The notes under the pieces: model-generated | Databases searched by the model: none | What the model was told of the DNA's origin: nothing | What the model saw: the letters and a program-made list of their open reading frames with translations, nothing else | Position numbers and translations under genes: made by a program | DNA from: Paratinospora sagittata | Lineage: Eukaryota > Streptophyta > Magnoliopsida > Ranunculales > Menispermaceae | DNA length: 64,000 bases | NCBI GenBank assembly: GCA_035771175.1 | Contig: CM069604.1 | Span: 20,027,115 to 20,091,114 of the forward strand | Reading direction: 5' to 3' | Shown: one piece after another, positions 40,201 through 51,640 of the stretch | How positions within the stretch are numbered: the first letter of the stretch is position 1 | Layout of the letters: every line of letters starts with the position of its first letter

Positions 40201-42009
40201 AAGTTCTTAATTTTATCCCATTTGTGCTGAGATTTCCAGAGGCTATCTATTGTTTTATACTGTAAGTATATGAATTGTTATCGGTAAGAAAACACAACAA
40301 ACAAGAAAACATCACCTGTATTTTTTTTTCTAAACGCTACTATAACTAATCATCAACAACACATCGAACAATAGGTATCGAAGTCTACAAAGATCAAGCT
40401 CGAAGAACGAAGACATATCTCATGTCTAATGCGTTAGTTTTATCTTTGGTGTTTAGGGAAACCTCTCGATCAATCTCAGCACTAAAACTCTGAAAAATAC
40501 CAAAGTCTTCAAAATCATTTCGATATAGTATTTCATTTTGAAAAAATGTTTTCCGAAAGGTTTTAATCATAATTTCAATGAGTTTTGAATTATTTAAAAG
40601 TTTTTAATCTTATATCAATATGTTTTGAGTTAATGGAATAACCTTCTTTACTATTTCAAAAATAAGGCTATCCAGCAATTTGCCAAAACTTTCCAGAAGG
40701 CACTAGCGCACAATCAGTGTTGATAGCACGCGGATAGGGTTCTATAATAAAACATTTGTTTTTCTGGAAAACTGTCTATAGAGCGTTATCCCCTTTGATA
40801 ACATGCTATAAAGCTGTTGTCGTGATCTTTCCATTTTTAGTAAAATGGCCAATAGCGCGCTATAGGCCTTGATAACACGCTATCGGAAAGTCTAAAAAAC
40901 TCGAGCGCTCGGGTTTGTGTATATCGACCTGCTATAGCCTGCTATCTGTCAATAGAGAACATGATACACAACCCAATAGCACGCGATCCACGTCTTATAC
41001 TAAAATCTAATATTTCTAACGAGAAAAATGTTGACACTTCTGCTTCCTCAATTTTTCTATTCCTTAGACAGTTTTGCCAGGTTATCTTAATTGAAATATT
41101 CTCTACTAACACCTTGATGATTCCCATTGTCTCGCACGCCCAAAACAACTTTACATTAAACAATGTTTTGAATTCAATTCATTTTGTACTCTCTTGCTCT
41201 TTCACCTGCAGCTGCAAATTCTATAAAACCCTCATTCTCTGATGTTCAAAGATAGAACACACACGATTTTTGCAAGTTAGACAGAGCTTTCCAAATAGTG
41301 TTTAGATAGAAGAAAGTCGCGATTCTTGCATTTGGCTAAACAAACTTCGAAACGAATCAAAATTGCATACTGTCTTGTAGATAACCTCATTTCGAAGTCT
41401 ACAAAGATCAACCCCGAATATTGAAGACATATCTCATGTCTAAGGCATTAGTTTTAGCTTTGGTGTGTAGGGTAACTTCTCGATCAATCTCAGCACTAAA
41501 ACTTTGAAAATTGCAAAGTCTTCAAAATCACATCGGTATAGTATTTCATTTTGAAAAGAAGTTTTTCGAAAGGTTTTAATCATAATTTCAATAAGTTTTG
41601 AATTATTTAAAAGTTTTTAATCTTATATCAATATGTTTTTGGCTTCATGGAATGATTCTTTAGTTTTTCAAAAATATGGCTATCAAGCAATTTGCCAATA
41701 CTTTCCAGAAGGCAGTAGCGCACTATCAGTGTTGGTAACACGCTGATAAAGTTCTATAATAAAACATTTGTTTTTCTGGAAAATTTTCTATAGCGCGATA
41801 TCCCCTTTGATAACTCGCTATAAAGCTGTTGTCGTGATCTTTCCATTTGTAGTAAAATGGGCAATAGCGTTATAGGCCTTGATAACACGCTATCGGAAAG
41901 TCTAAAAAACTCGAGCGCTCGTGTTTGTGTATATCGACCTGCTATAGCGTGCTATCTGTCAATAGAGAACATGATACACAACCCAATAGCACGCGATCCA
42001 CGTCTTATA
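28211..42009 (+). repeat. Satellite array, block 4 (mixed monomers, transition to the right-hand subtype)
   Basis: Anchors are at 28605, 29801, 30794, 31968, 33142, 34340, 35538, 36548, 37746, 38757, 39765, 40967 and 41977. Variants change step by step from the left type (TGTTTTTATGG, GAAGCCACTAG) to the right type (TGTTTTTCTGG, GAAGGCACTAG, CTCGAGCGCTCG). Oddities include a ~17-bp deletion in dyad 1 near 30550. Two 1,174-bp spacings (30794-31968, 31968-33142) have a length module that runs from its T run into a second copy of GCAAACTATCTTGCAAATA (about 31352 and 32527). CGAGCGCTCG, a 10-bp palindrome, appears in copies from about 34,270 onward. Confidence 0.9.
38440..42009 (+). repeat. 2.2-kb two-monomer repeat (short + long), second copy broken
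   Basis: The stretch 38440-39797 is repeated at 40650-42009 with an offset of 2,210-2,212 bp. Shared rare variants are GCACAATCAGTGTTG with GCACGCGGATAG (38496, 40706), GAATATTGAAGACATATC, and GGCAGTAGCGCACTATC with GTTGGTAACACG (39499, 41709). Between the two lies a long monomer (39765-40967). The second copy is cut at 42009-42015, where CTTATACTAAAA joins CTCTGAAAAATACC. Confidence 0.8.
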
Positions 42010-42015
42010 CTAAAA
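42009..42015 (+). other. Deletion junction in the array (7-bp microhomology ACTAAAA)
   Basis: The left side matches the sequence at 39797 (offset 2,212). The right side matches the sequence at 40481 (offset 1,528). The product lacks about 684 bp and leaves only 518 bp between anchors 41977 and 42495. ACTAAAA is shared by both parents, so this is a typical short-homology deletion. Confidence 0.75.
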
Positions 42016-43243
42016 CTCTGAAAAATACCAAAGTCTTCAAAATCACTTCGATATAGTATTTCATTTTGAAAAAATGTTTTCCGAAAGGTTTTAATCATAA
42101 TTTCAATGAGTTTTGAATTATTTAAAAGTTTTTAATCTTATATCAATATGTTTTGGGTTAATGGAATAACCTTCTTTACTATTTCAAAAATAAGGCTATC
42201 CAGCAATTTGTCAAAACTTTCCAGAAGGCACTAGCGCACAATCAGTGGTGATAGCACGCGGATATGGTTCTATAATAAAACATTTGTTTTTCTGGAAAAA
42301 TGTCTATAGAGCGTTATCCCCTTTGATAACACGCTATAAAGCTGTTGTCGTGACCTTTCCATTTTTAGTAAAATGGCCAATAGCGCGCTATAGGCCTTGA
42401 TAACACGCTATCGGAAAGTCTGAAAAACTCGAGCTCTCGGGTTTGTGTATATCGACCTGCTATAACCTTCTATCTGTCAATAGAGAACATGATACACAAC
42501 CCAATAGCTCGCGATCCACGTCTTAGACTAAAATCTAATATTTCTAACGAGAAAAATGTTGACACTTCTGCTTCCTCGATTTTTCTCTTCCTTACACAAT
42601 TTTGCAAGGTTATCTTAATTGAAATATTCTCTACTAACACCTTGACGATTCCCATTGTCCCGCACGCCCAAAACAACTTTAGATTAAACAACGTTTTGAA
42701 TTCAATTCATTTTGTACTCTCTTGCTCTTTCTTTCACCTGCAACTGCTAATTTTATAAAACCCTCATTCTCTAATGTTTAAAGATAGAACACACACGACT
42801 TTTGAAAGTTTGACAGAGCTTTCCAAATAGTGTTTAAATAGAAGAAAGTCGTGATTCCCGCATTTGCCCAAACAAACTTCAAAACGAATCAAAATTGCAA
42901 ACTGTCTTATAGATAACCTCATTTCGAAGTCTACAAAGATCAACCTCGAAGATTGAAGACATATCTCATGTCTAAGGCATTAGTTTTTGGTGTGTAGGGT
43001 AACTTCTCGATCAATCTCAACACTAAAACTCTCAAAATTGCAAAGTCTTCAAAATCACTTCGATATAGTATTTCATTTTGAAAAGATGTTTTTCGAAAGG
43101 TTTTAATCATAATTTCAATGAGTTTTGAATTTTTTAAAAGTTTTTAATCTTATATCAATATGTTTTGAGTTAATGGAATAACCTTCTTTAGTATTTCAAA
43201 AATAAGGCTATCCAGCAATTTGCCAAAACTTTCCAGAAGACAC
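42016..43243 (+). repeat. Satellite array, block 5 (short monomers after the deletion)
   Basis: The anchor is at 42495 and the next at 43507. Variants such as CTATAACCTTCTATC (near 42462) and CTCTTTCTTTCACC recur in the monomer at 51904. The two monomers therefore share recent ancestry although about 9.4 kb apart. Confidence 0.85.
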
Positions 43244-46200
43244 TAGCCCACTGTCAGCGTTGATAGCACGCTGATAGGGTTCTATAATAAAACATTTGTT
43301 TTTCTGGAAAATTGTCTATAGCACGTTATCCCCTTTGATAACTCGCTATAAAGCTGTTGTCGTGATCTTTCCATTTTTAGTAAAATGTGCAATAGCGCGC
43401 TATAGGCCTTGATAACACGCTATCGGAAAGTCTAAAAAACTCGAGCGCTCGGGTTTGTGTATATCGACCTGCTATAGCCTGCTATCTGTCAATAGAGAAC
43501 ATGATACACAACGCAATAGCACGCGATCCACGTCTTAGACTAAAATCTAATATTTCTAACGAGAAAAATGTTGACACTTCTGCTTCCTCGATTTTTCTAT
43601 TCCTTAGACAGTTTTGCCAGGTTATCTTAATTGAAATATTCTCTACTAACACCTTGATGATTCCCATTGTCTCGTACGCCGAAAACAACTTTAGATTATA
43701 CAACATTTTGAATTCAAATTATTCTGTACTCTCTTGCTCTTTAACCTGCAACTGCTAATTTTATAAAACCCTCATTCTCTAATTTTCAAAGATAGAACAC
43801 GCACGATTTTTGCAAGTTAGACTGAGCTTTCCAAAGAGTGTTTAAATAGAAGAAAGTCGTGATTCTTGCATTTGCCCAAACAAACTTCGAAACGAATCAA
43901 AATTGCAAACTGTCTTATAGATAACCTCATTTCGAAGTCTACAAAGATCAACCTCGAAGATTGAAGACATATCTCACGTGTAAGGCATTAGTTTTAGCTT
44001 TGGTGTGTAGGGTAACCTCTCGATCAATCTCAGCACTAAAACTCTGAAAATTGCAAAGTCTTCAAAATCACTTCGATATAGTATTTCATTTTGAAAAAAT
44101 GTTTTCCGAAAGGTTTTAATCATAATTTCAATGAGTTTTGAATTATTTAAAAGTTTTTAATCTTATATCAATATGTTTTGAGTTAATGGAATAACCTTCT
44201 TTAGTATTTCAAAAATAAGGCTATCCAGCAATTTGCCAAAACTTTCAAGAAGGAACTAACGTACTATCAGTATTGATAGCACGCGGATAGGGTTCTATAA
44301 TAAAACATTTGTTTTTCTGGAAATTGTCTACAGCGCGTTATCCCCTTTAATAACTCGCTATAAAGCCGTTGTCGTGATCTTTTGATTTTTAGTAAAATGG
44401 GCAATAGCGCGCTATAGGCCTTGATAACACGCTATCGGAAAGTCTAAAAAACTCGAGCGCTCGGGTTTGTGTATATCGACCTGCTATAGCCTGCTATCTG
44501 TCAATAGAGAACATGATACACAACGGAATAGCACGCGATCCACGTCTTAGACTAAAATCTAATATTTCTAACGAGAAAAATGTTGACACTTCTGCTTCCT
44601 CGATTTTTCTATTCCTTAGACAGTTTTGCCAGGTTATCTTAATTGAAATATTCTCTACTAACACCTTGATGATTCCCATTGTCTCGTACGCCGAAAACAA
44701 CTTTAGATTATACAACATTTTGAATTCAAATTATTCTGTACTCTCTTGCTCTTTAACCTGCAACTGCTAATTTTATAAAACCCTCATTCTCTAATTTTCA
44801 AAGATAGAACACGCACGATTTTTGCAAGTTAGACTGAGCTTTCCAAAGAGTGTTTAAATAGAAGAAAGTCGTGATTCTTGCATTTGCCCAAACAAACTTC
44901 GAAACGAATTAAAATTGCAAACTGTCTTATAGATAACCTCATTTCGAAGTCTACAAAGATCAACCTCGAAGATTGAAGACATATCTCACGTGTAAGGCAT
45001 TAGTTTTAGCTTTGGTGTGTAGGGTAACCTCTCGATCAATCTCAGCACTAAAACTCTGAAAATTGCAAAGTCTTCAAAATCACTTCGATATAGTATTTCA
45101 TTTTGAAAAAATGTTTTCCGAAAGGTTTTAATCATAATTTCAATGAGTTTTGAATTATTTAAAAGTTTTTAATCTTATATCAATATGTTTTGAGTTAATG
45201 GAATAACCTTCTTTAGTATTTCAAAAATAAGGCTATCCAGCAATTTGCCAAAACTTTCAAGAAGGAACTAACGTACTATCAGTATTGATAGCACGCGGAT
45301 AGGGTTCTATAATAAAACATTTGTTTTTCTGGAAATTGTCTACAGCGCGTTATCCCCTTTAATAACTCGCTATAAAGCCGTTGTCGTGATCTTTTGATTT
45401 TTAGTAAAATGGGCAATAGCGCGCTATAGGCCTTGATAACATGCTATCGGAAAGTCTAAAAAACTCGAGCGCTCGGGTTTGTGTATATCGACCTGCTATA
45501 GCCTGCTATCTGTCAATAGAGAACATGATACACAACGCAATAGCACGCGATCCACGTCTTAGACTAAAATCTAATATTTCTAACGAGAAAAATGTTGACA
45601 CTTCTGCTTCCTCGATTTTTCTATTCCTTAGACAGTTTTGCCAGGTTATCTTAATTGAAATATTCTCTACTAACACCTTGATGATTCCCATTGTCTCGTA
45701 CGCCGAAAACAACTTTAGATTATACAACATTTTGAATTCAAATTATTCTGTACTCTCTTGCTCTTTAACCTGCAACTGCTAATTTTATAAAACCCTCATT
45801 CTCTAATTTTCAAAGATAGAACACGCACGATTTTTGCAAGTTAGACTGAGCTTTCCAAAGAGTGTTTAAATAGAAGAAAGTCGTGATTCTTGCATTTGCC
45901 CAAACAAACTTCGAAACGAATCAAAATTGCAAACTGTCTTATAGATAACCTCATTTCGAAGTCTACAAAGATCAACCTCGAAGATTGAAGACATATCTCA
46001 CGTGTAAGGCATTAGTTTTAGCTTTGGTGTGTAGGGTAACCTCTCGATCAATCTCAGCACTAAAACTCTGAAAATTGCAAAGTCTTCAAAATCACTTCGA
46101 TATAGTATTTCATTTTGAAAAAATGTTTTCCGAAAGGTTTTAATCATAATTTCAATGAGTTTTGAATTATTTAAAAGTTTTTAATCTTATATCAATATGT

Positions 46201-48462
46201 TTTGAGTTAATGGAATAACCTTCTTTAGTATTTCAAAAATAAGGCTATCCAGCAATTTGCCAAAACTTTCAAGAAGGAACTAACGTACTATCAGTATTGA
46301 TAGCACGCGGATAGGGTTCTATAATAAAACATTTGTTTTTCTGGAAATTGTCTACAGCGCGTTATCCCCTTTAATAACTCGCTATAAAGCCGTTGTCGTG
46401 ATCTTTTGATTTTTAGTAAAATGGGCAATAGCGCGCTATAGGCCTTGATAACACGCTATCGGAAAGTCTAAAAAACTCGAGCGCTCGGGTTTGTGTATAT
46501 CGACCTGCTATAGCCTGCTATCTGTCAATAGAGAACATGATACACAACGGAATAGCACGCGATCCACGTCTTAGACTAAAATCTAATATTTCTAACGAGA
46601 AAAATGTTGACACTTCTGCTTCCTCGATTTTTCTATTCCTTAGACAGTTTTGCCAGGTTATCTTAATTGAAATATTCTCTACTAACACCTTGATGATTCC
46701 CATTGTCTCGTACGCCGAAAACAACTTTAGATTATACAACATTTTGAATTCAAATTATTCTGTACTCTCTTGCTCTTTAACCTGCAACTGCTAATTTTAT
46801 AAAACCCTCATTCTCTAATTTTCAAAGATAGAACACGCACGATTTTTGCAAGTTAGACTGAGCTTTCCAAAGAGTGTTTAAATAGAAGAAAGTCGTGATT
46901 CTTGCATTTGCCCAAACAAACTTCGAAACGAATTAAAATTGCAAACTGTCTTATAGATAACCTCATTTCGAAGTCTACAAAGATCAACCTCGAAGATTGA
47001 AGACATATCTCACGTGTAAGGCATTAGTTTTAGCTTTGGTGTGTAGGGTAACCTCTCGATCAATCTCAGCACTAAAACTCTGAAAATTGCAAAGTCTTCA
47101 AAATCACTTCGATATAGTATTTCATTTTGAAAAAATGTTTTCCGAAAGGTTTTAATCATAATTTCAATGAGTTTTGAATTATTTAAAAGTTTTTAATCTT
47201 ATATCAATATGTTTTGAGTTAATGGAATAACCTTCTTTAGTATTTCAAAAATAAGGCTATCCAGCAATTTGCCAAAACTTTCAAGAAGGAACTAACGTAC
47301 TATCAGTATTGATAGCACGCGGATAGGGTTCTATAATAAAACATTTGTTTTTCTGGAAATTGTCTACAGCGCGTTATCCCCTTTAATAACTCGCTATAAA
47401 GCCGTTGTCGTGATCTTTTGATTTTTAGTAAAATGGGCAATAGCGCGCTATAGGCCTTGATAACATGCTATCGGAAAGTCTAAAAAACTCGAGCGCTCGG
47501 GTTTGTGTATATCGACCTGCTATAGCCTGCTATCTGTCAATAGAGAACATGATACACAACGCAATAGCACGCGATCCACGTCTTAGACTAAAATCTAATA
47601 TTTCTAACGAGAAAAATGTTGACACTTCTGCTTCCTCGATTTTTCTATTCCTTAGACAGTTTTGCCAGGTTATCTTAATTGAAATATTCTCTACTAACAC
47701 CTTGATGATTCCCATTGTCTCGTACGCCGAAAACAACTTTAGATTATACAACATTTTGAATTCAAATTATTCTGTACTCTCTTGCTCTTTAACCTGCAAC
47801 TGCTAATTTTATAAAACCCTCATTCTCTAATTTTCAAAGATAGAACACGCACGATTTTTGCAAGTTAGACTGAGCTTTCCAAAGAGTGTTTAAATAGAAG
47901 AAAGTCGTGATTCTTGCATTTGCCCAAACAAACTTCGAAACGAATCAAAATTGCAAACTGTCTTATAGATAACCTCATTTCGAAGTCTACAAAGATCAAC
48001 CTCGAAGATTGAAGACATATCTCACGTGTAAGGCATTAGTTTTAGCTTTGGTGTGTAGGGTAACCTCTCGATCAATCTCAGCACTAAAACTCTGAAAATT
48101 GCAAAGTCTTCAAAATCACTTCGATATAGTATTTCATTTTGAAAAAATGTTTTCCGAAAGGTTTTAATCATAATTTCAATGAGTTTTGAATTATTTAAAA
48201 GTTTTTAATCTTATATCAATATGTTTTGAGTTAATGGAATAACCTTCTTTAGTATTTCAAAAATAAGGCTATCCAGCAATTTGCCAAAACTTTCAAGAAG
48301 GAACTAACGTACTATCAGTATTGATAGCACGCGGATAGGGTTCTATAATAAAACATTTGTTTTTCTGGAAATTGTCTACAGCGCGTTATCCCCTTTAATA
48401 ACTCGCTATAAAGCCGTTGTCGTGATCTTTTGATTTTTAGTAAAATGGGCAATAGCGCGCTA
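43244..48462 (+). repeat. Homogeneous 2,024-bp dimer zone
   Basis: Monomers at 43507, 44519, 45531, 46543 and 47555 are spaced exactly 1,012 bp. Two forms alternate. In one CACAACGCAATAG is preceded by GATAACATGC (45531, 47555). In the other CACAACGGAATAG is preceded by GATAACACGC and followed by GAATTAAAATTGC (44519, 46543). The first monomer (43507) is a third variant with AAAATGTGCAATAG. The two dimer copies look nearly identical base for base, pointing to very recent unequal exchange or segmental duplication. All share GTCTCGTACGCCG and a TACAGCGCGTTATC left arm. Confidence 0.9.
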
Positions 48463-51400
48463 TAGCCCACTGTCAGCGTTGATAGCACGCTGATAGGGTT
48501 CTATAATAAAACATTTGTTTTTCTGGAAAATTGTCTATAGCACGTTATCCCCTTTGATAACTCGCTATAAAGCTGTTGTCGTGATCTTTCCATTTTTAGT
48601 AAAATGTGCAATAGCGCGCTATAGGCCTTGATAACACGCTATCGGAAAGTCTAAAAAACTCGAGCGCTCGGGTTTGTGTATATCGACCTGCTATAGCCTG
48701 CTATCTGTCAATAGAGAACATGATACACAACGCAATAGCACGCGATCCACGTCTTAGACTAAAATCTAATATTTCTAACGAGAAAAATGTTGACACTTCT
48801 GCTTCCTCGATTTTTCTATTCCTTAGACAGTTTTGCCAGGTTATCTTAATTGAAATATTCTCTACTAACACCTTGATGATTCCCATTGTCTCGTACGCCG
48901 AAAACAACTTTAGATTATACAACATTTTGAATTCAAATTATTCTGTACTCTCTTGCTCTTTAACCTGCAACTGCTAATTTTATAAAACCCTCATTCTCTA
49001 ATTTTCAAAGATAGAACACGCACGATTTTTGCAAGTTAGACTGAGCTTTCCAAAGAGTGTTTAAATAGAAGAAAGTCGTGATTCTTGCATTTGCCCAAAC
49101 AAACTTCGAAACGAATCAAAATTGCAAACTGTCTTATAGATAACCTCATTTCGAAGTCTACAAAGATCAACCTCGAAGATTGAAGACATATCTCACGTGT
49201 AAGGCATTAGTTTTAGCTTTGGTGTGTAGGGTAACCTCTCGATCAATCTCAGCACTAAAACTCTGAAAATTGCAAAGTCTTCAAAATCACTTCGATATAG
49301 TATTTCATTTTGAAAAAATGTTTTCCGAAAGGTTTTAATCATAATTTCAATGAGTTTTGAATTATTTAAAAGTTTTTAATCTTATATCAATATGTTTTGA
49401 GTTAATGGAATAACCTTCTTTAGTATTTCAAAAATAAGGCTATCCAGCAATTTGCCAAAACTTTCAAGAAGGAACTAACGTACTATCAGTATTGATAGCA
49501 CGCGGATAGGGTTCTATAATAAAACATTTGTTTTTCTGGAAATTGTCTACAGCGCGTTATCCCCTTTAATAACTCGCTATAAAGCCGTTGTCGTGATCTT
49601 TTGATTTTTAGTAAAATGGGCAATAGCGCGCTATAGGCCTTGATAACATGCTATCGGAAAGTCTAAAAAACTCGAGCGCTCGGGTTTGTGTATATCGACC
49701 TGCTATAGCCTGCTATCTGTCAATAGAGAACATGATACACAACGCAATAGCACGCGATCCACGTCTTAGACTAAAATCTAATATTTCTAACGAGAAAAAT
49801 GTTGACACTTCTGCTTCCTCGATTTTTCTATTCCTTAGACAGTTTTGCCAGGTTATCTTAATTGAAATATTCTCTACTAACACCTTGATGATTCCCATTG
49901 TCTCGTACGCCGAAAACAACTTTAGATTATACAACATTTTGAATTCAAATTATTCTGTACTCTCTTGCTCTTTAACCTGCAACTGCTAATTTTATAAAAC
50001 CCTCATTCTCTAATTTTCAAAGATAGAACACGCACGATTTTTGCAAGTTAGACTGAGCTTTCCAAAGAGTGTTTAAATAGAAGAAAGTCGTGATTCTTGC
50101 ATTTGCCCAAACAAACTTCGAAACGAATCAAAATTGCAAACTGTCTTATAGATAACCTCATTTCGAAGTCTACAAAGATCAACCTCGAAGATTGAAGACA
50201 TATCTCACGTGTAAGGCATTAGTTTTAGCTTTGGTGTGTAGGGTAACCTCTCGATCAATCTCAGCACTAAAACTCTGAAAATTGCAAAGTCTTCAAAATC
50301 ACTTCGATATAGTATTTCATTTTGAAAAAATGTTTTCCGAAAGGTTTTAATCATAATTTCAATGAGTTTTGAATTATTTAAAAGTTTTTAATCTTATATC
50401 AATATGTTTTGAGTTAATGGAATAACCTTCTTTAGTATTTCAAAAATAAGGTTATCCAGCAATTTGCCAAAACTTTCAAGAAGGAACTAACGTACTATCA
50501 GTATTGATAGCACGCGGATAGGGTTCTATAATAAAACATTTGTTTTTCTGGAAATTGTCTACAGCGCGTTATCCCCTTTAATAACTCGCTATAAAGCCGT
50601 TGTCGTGATCTTTCGATTTTTAGTAAAATGGGCAATAGCGCGCTATAGGCCTTGATAACACGCTATCGGAAAGTCTAAAAAACTCGAGCGCTCGGGTTTG
50701 TGTATATCGACCTGCTATAGCCTGCTATCTGTCAATAGAGAACATGATACACAACGGAATAGCACGCGATCCACGTCTTAGACTAAAATCTAATATTTCT
50801 AACGAGAAAAATGTTGACACTTCTGCTTCCTCGATTTTTCTATTCCTTAGACAGTTTTGCCAGGTTATCTTAATTGAAATATTCTCTACTAACACCTTGA
50901 TGATTCCCATTGTCTCGCACGCCGAAAACAACTTTAGATTAAACAACATTTTGAATTCAAATTATTCTGTACTCTCTTGCTCTTTAACCTGCAACTGCTA
51001 ATTTTATAAAACCCTCATTCTCTAATTTTCAAAGATAGAACACGCACGATTTTTGCAAGTTAGACTGAGCTTTCCAAAGAGTGTTTAAATAGAAGAAAGT
51101 CGTGATTCTTGCATTTGCCCAAACAAACTTCAAAACGAATCAAAATTGCAAATTGCCTTGCAGATAACCTCATTGCTTTGCAAGTTCTTAATTTTATCCC
51201 TTTTGTGCTGAGATTTCCAGAGGCTATCTATTGTTTTAAACTGTAAGTATATGAATTGTTCTCGGTAAGAAAACACATCAAACAAGAAGACATCACCTGT
51301 ATTTTTTTGCTAAGCGCTACTACAACTAATCATCAACAACACATCGAACAATAGCTATCGAAGTCTACAAAGATCAAGCTCGGAGAACGAAGACATATCT

Positions 51401-51640
51401 CTTGTCTAATGCATTAGTTTTATCTTTGGTGTTTAGGGTAACCTCTCGATCAATCTCAGCACTAAAACTCTGAAAAATACCAAAGTCTTCAAAATCACTT
51501 CGATATAGTATTTCATTTTGAAAAAATGTTTTCCGAAAGGTTTTAATCATAATTTCAATGAGTTTTGAATTATTTAAATGTTTTTAATCTTATATCAATA
51601 TGTTTTGAGTTAATGGAATAACCTTCTTTAGTACTTCAAA
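48463..51640 (+). repeat. Re-entrant copy of the dimer zone, out of register
   Basis: At TAGCCCA (48463-48469) the array jumps from the phase after the GCGC palindrome back to the phase of 43244-43250, an offset of 5,219 bp. The following monomer (48726) repeats the private variant AAAATGTGCAATAG of the 43507 monomer. Anchors at 49738 and 50750 continue the alternation (GC form, then GG form). The 50750 copy reverts partly to GTCTCGCACGCC. A long-class module is present near 51171. Confidence 0.8.
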
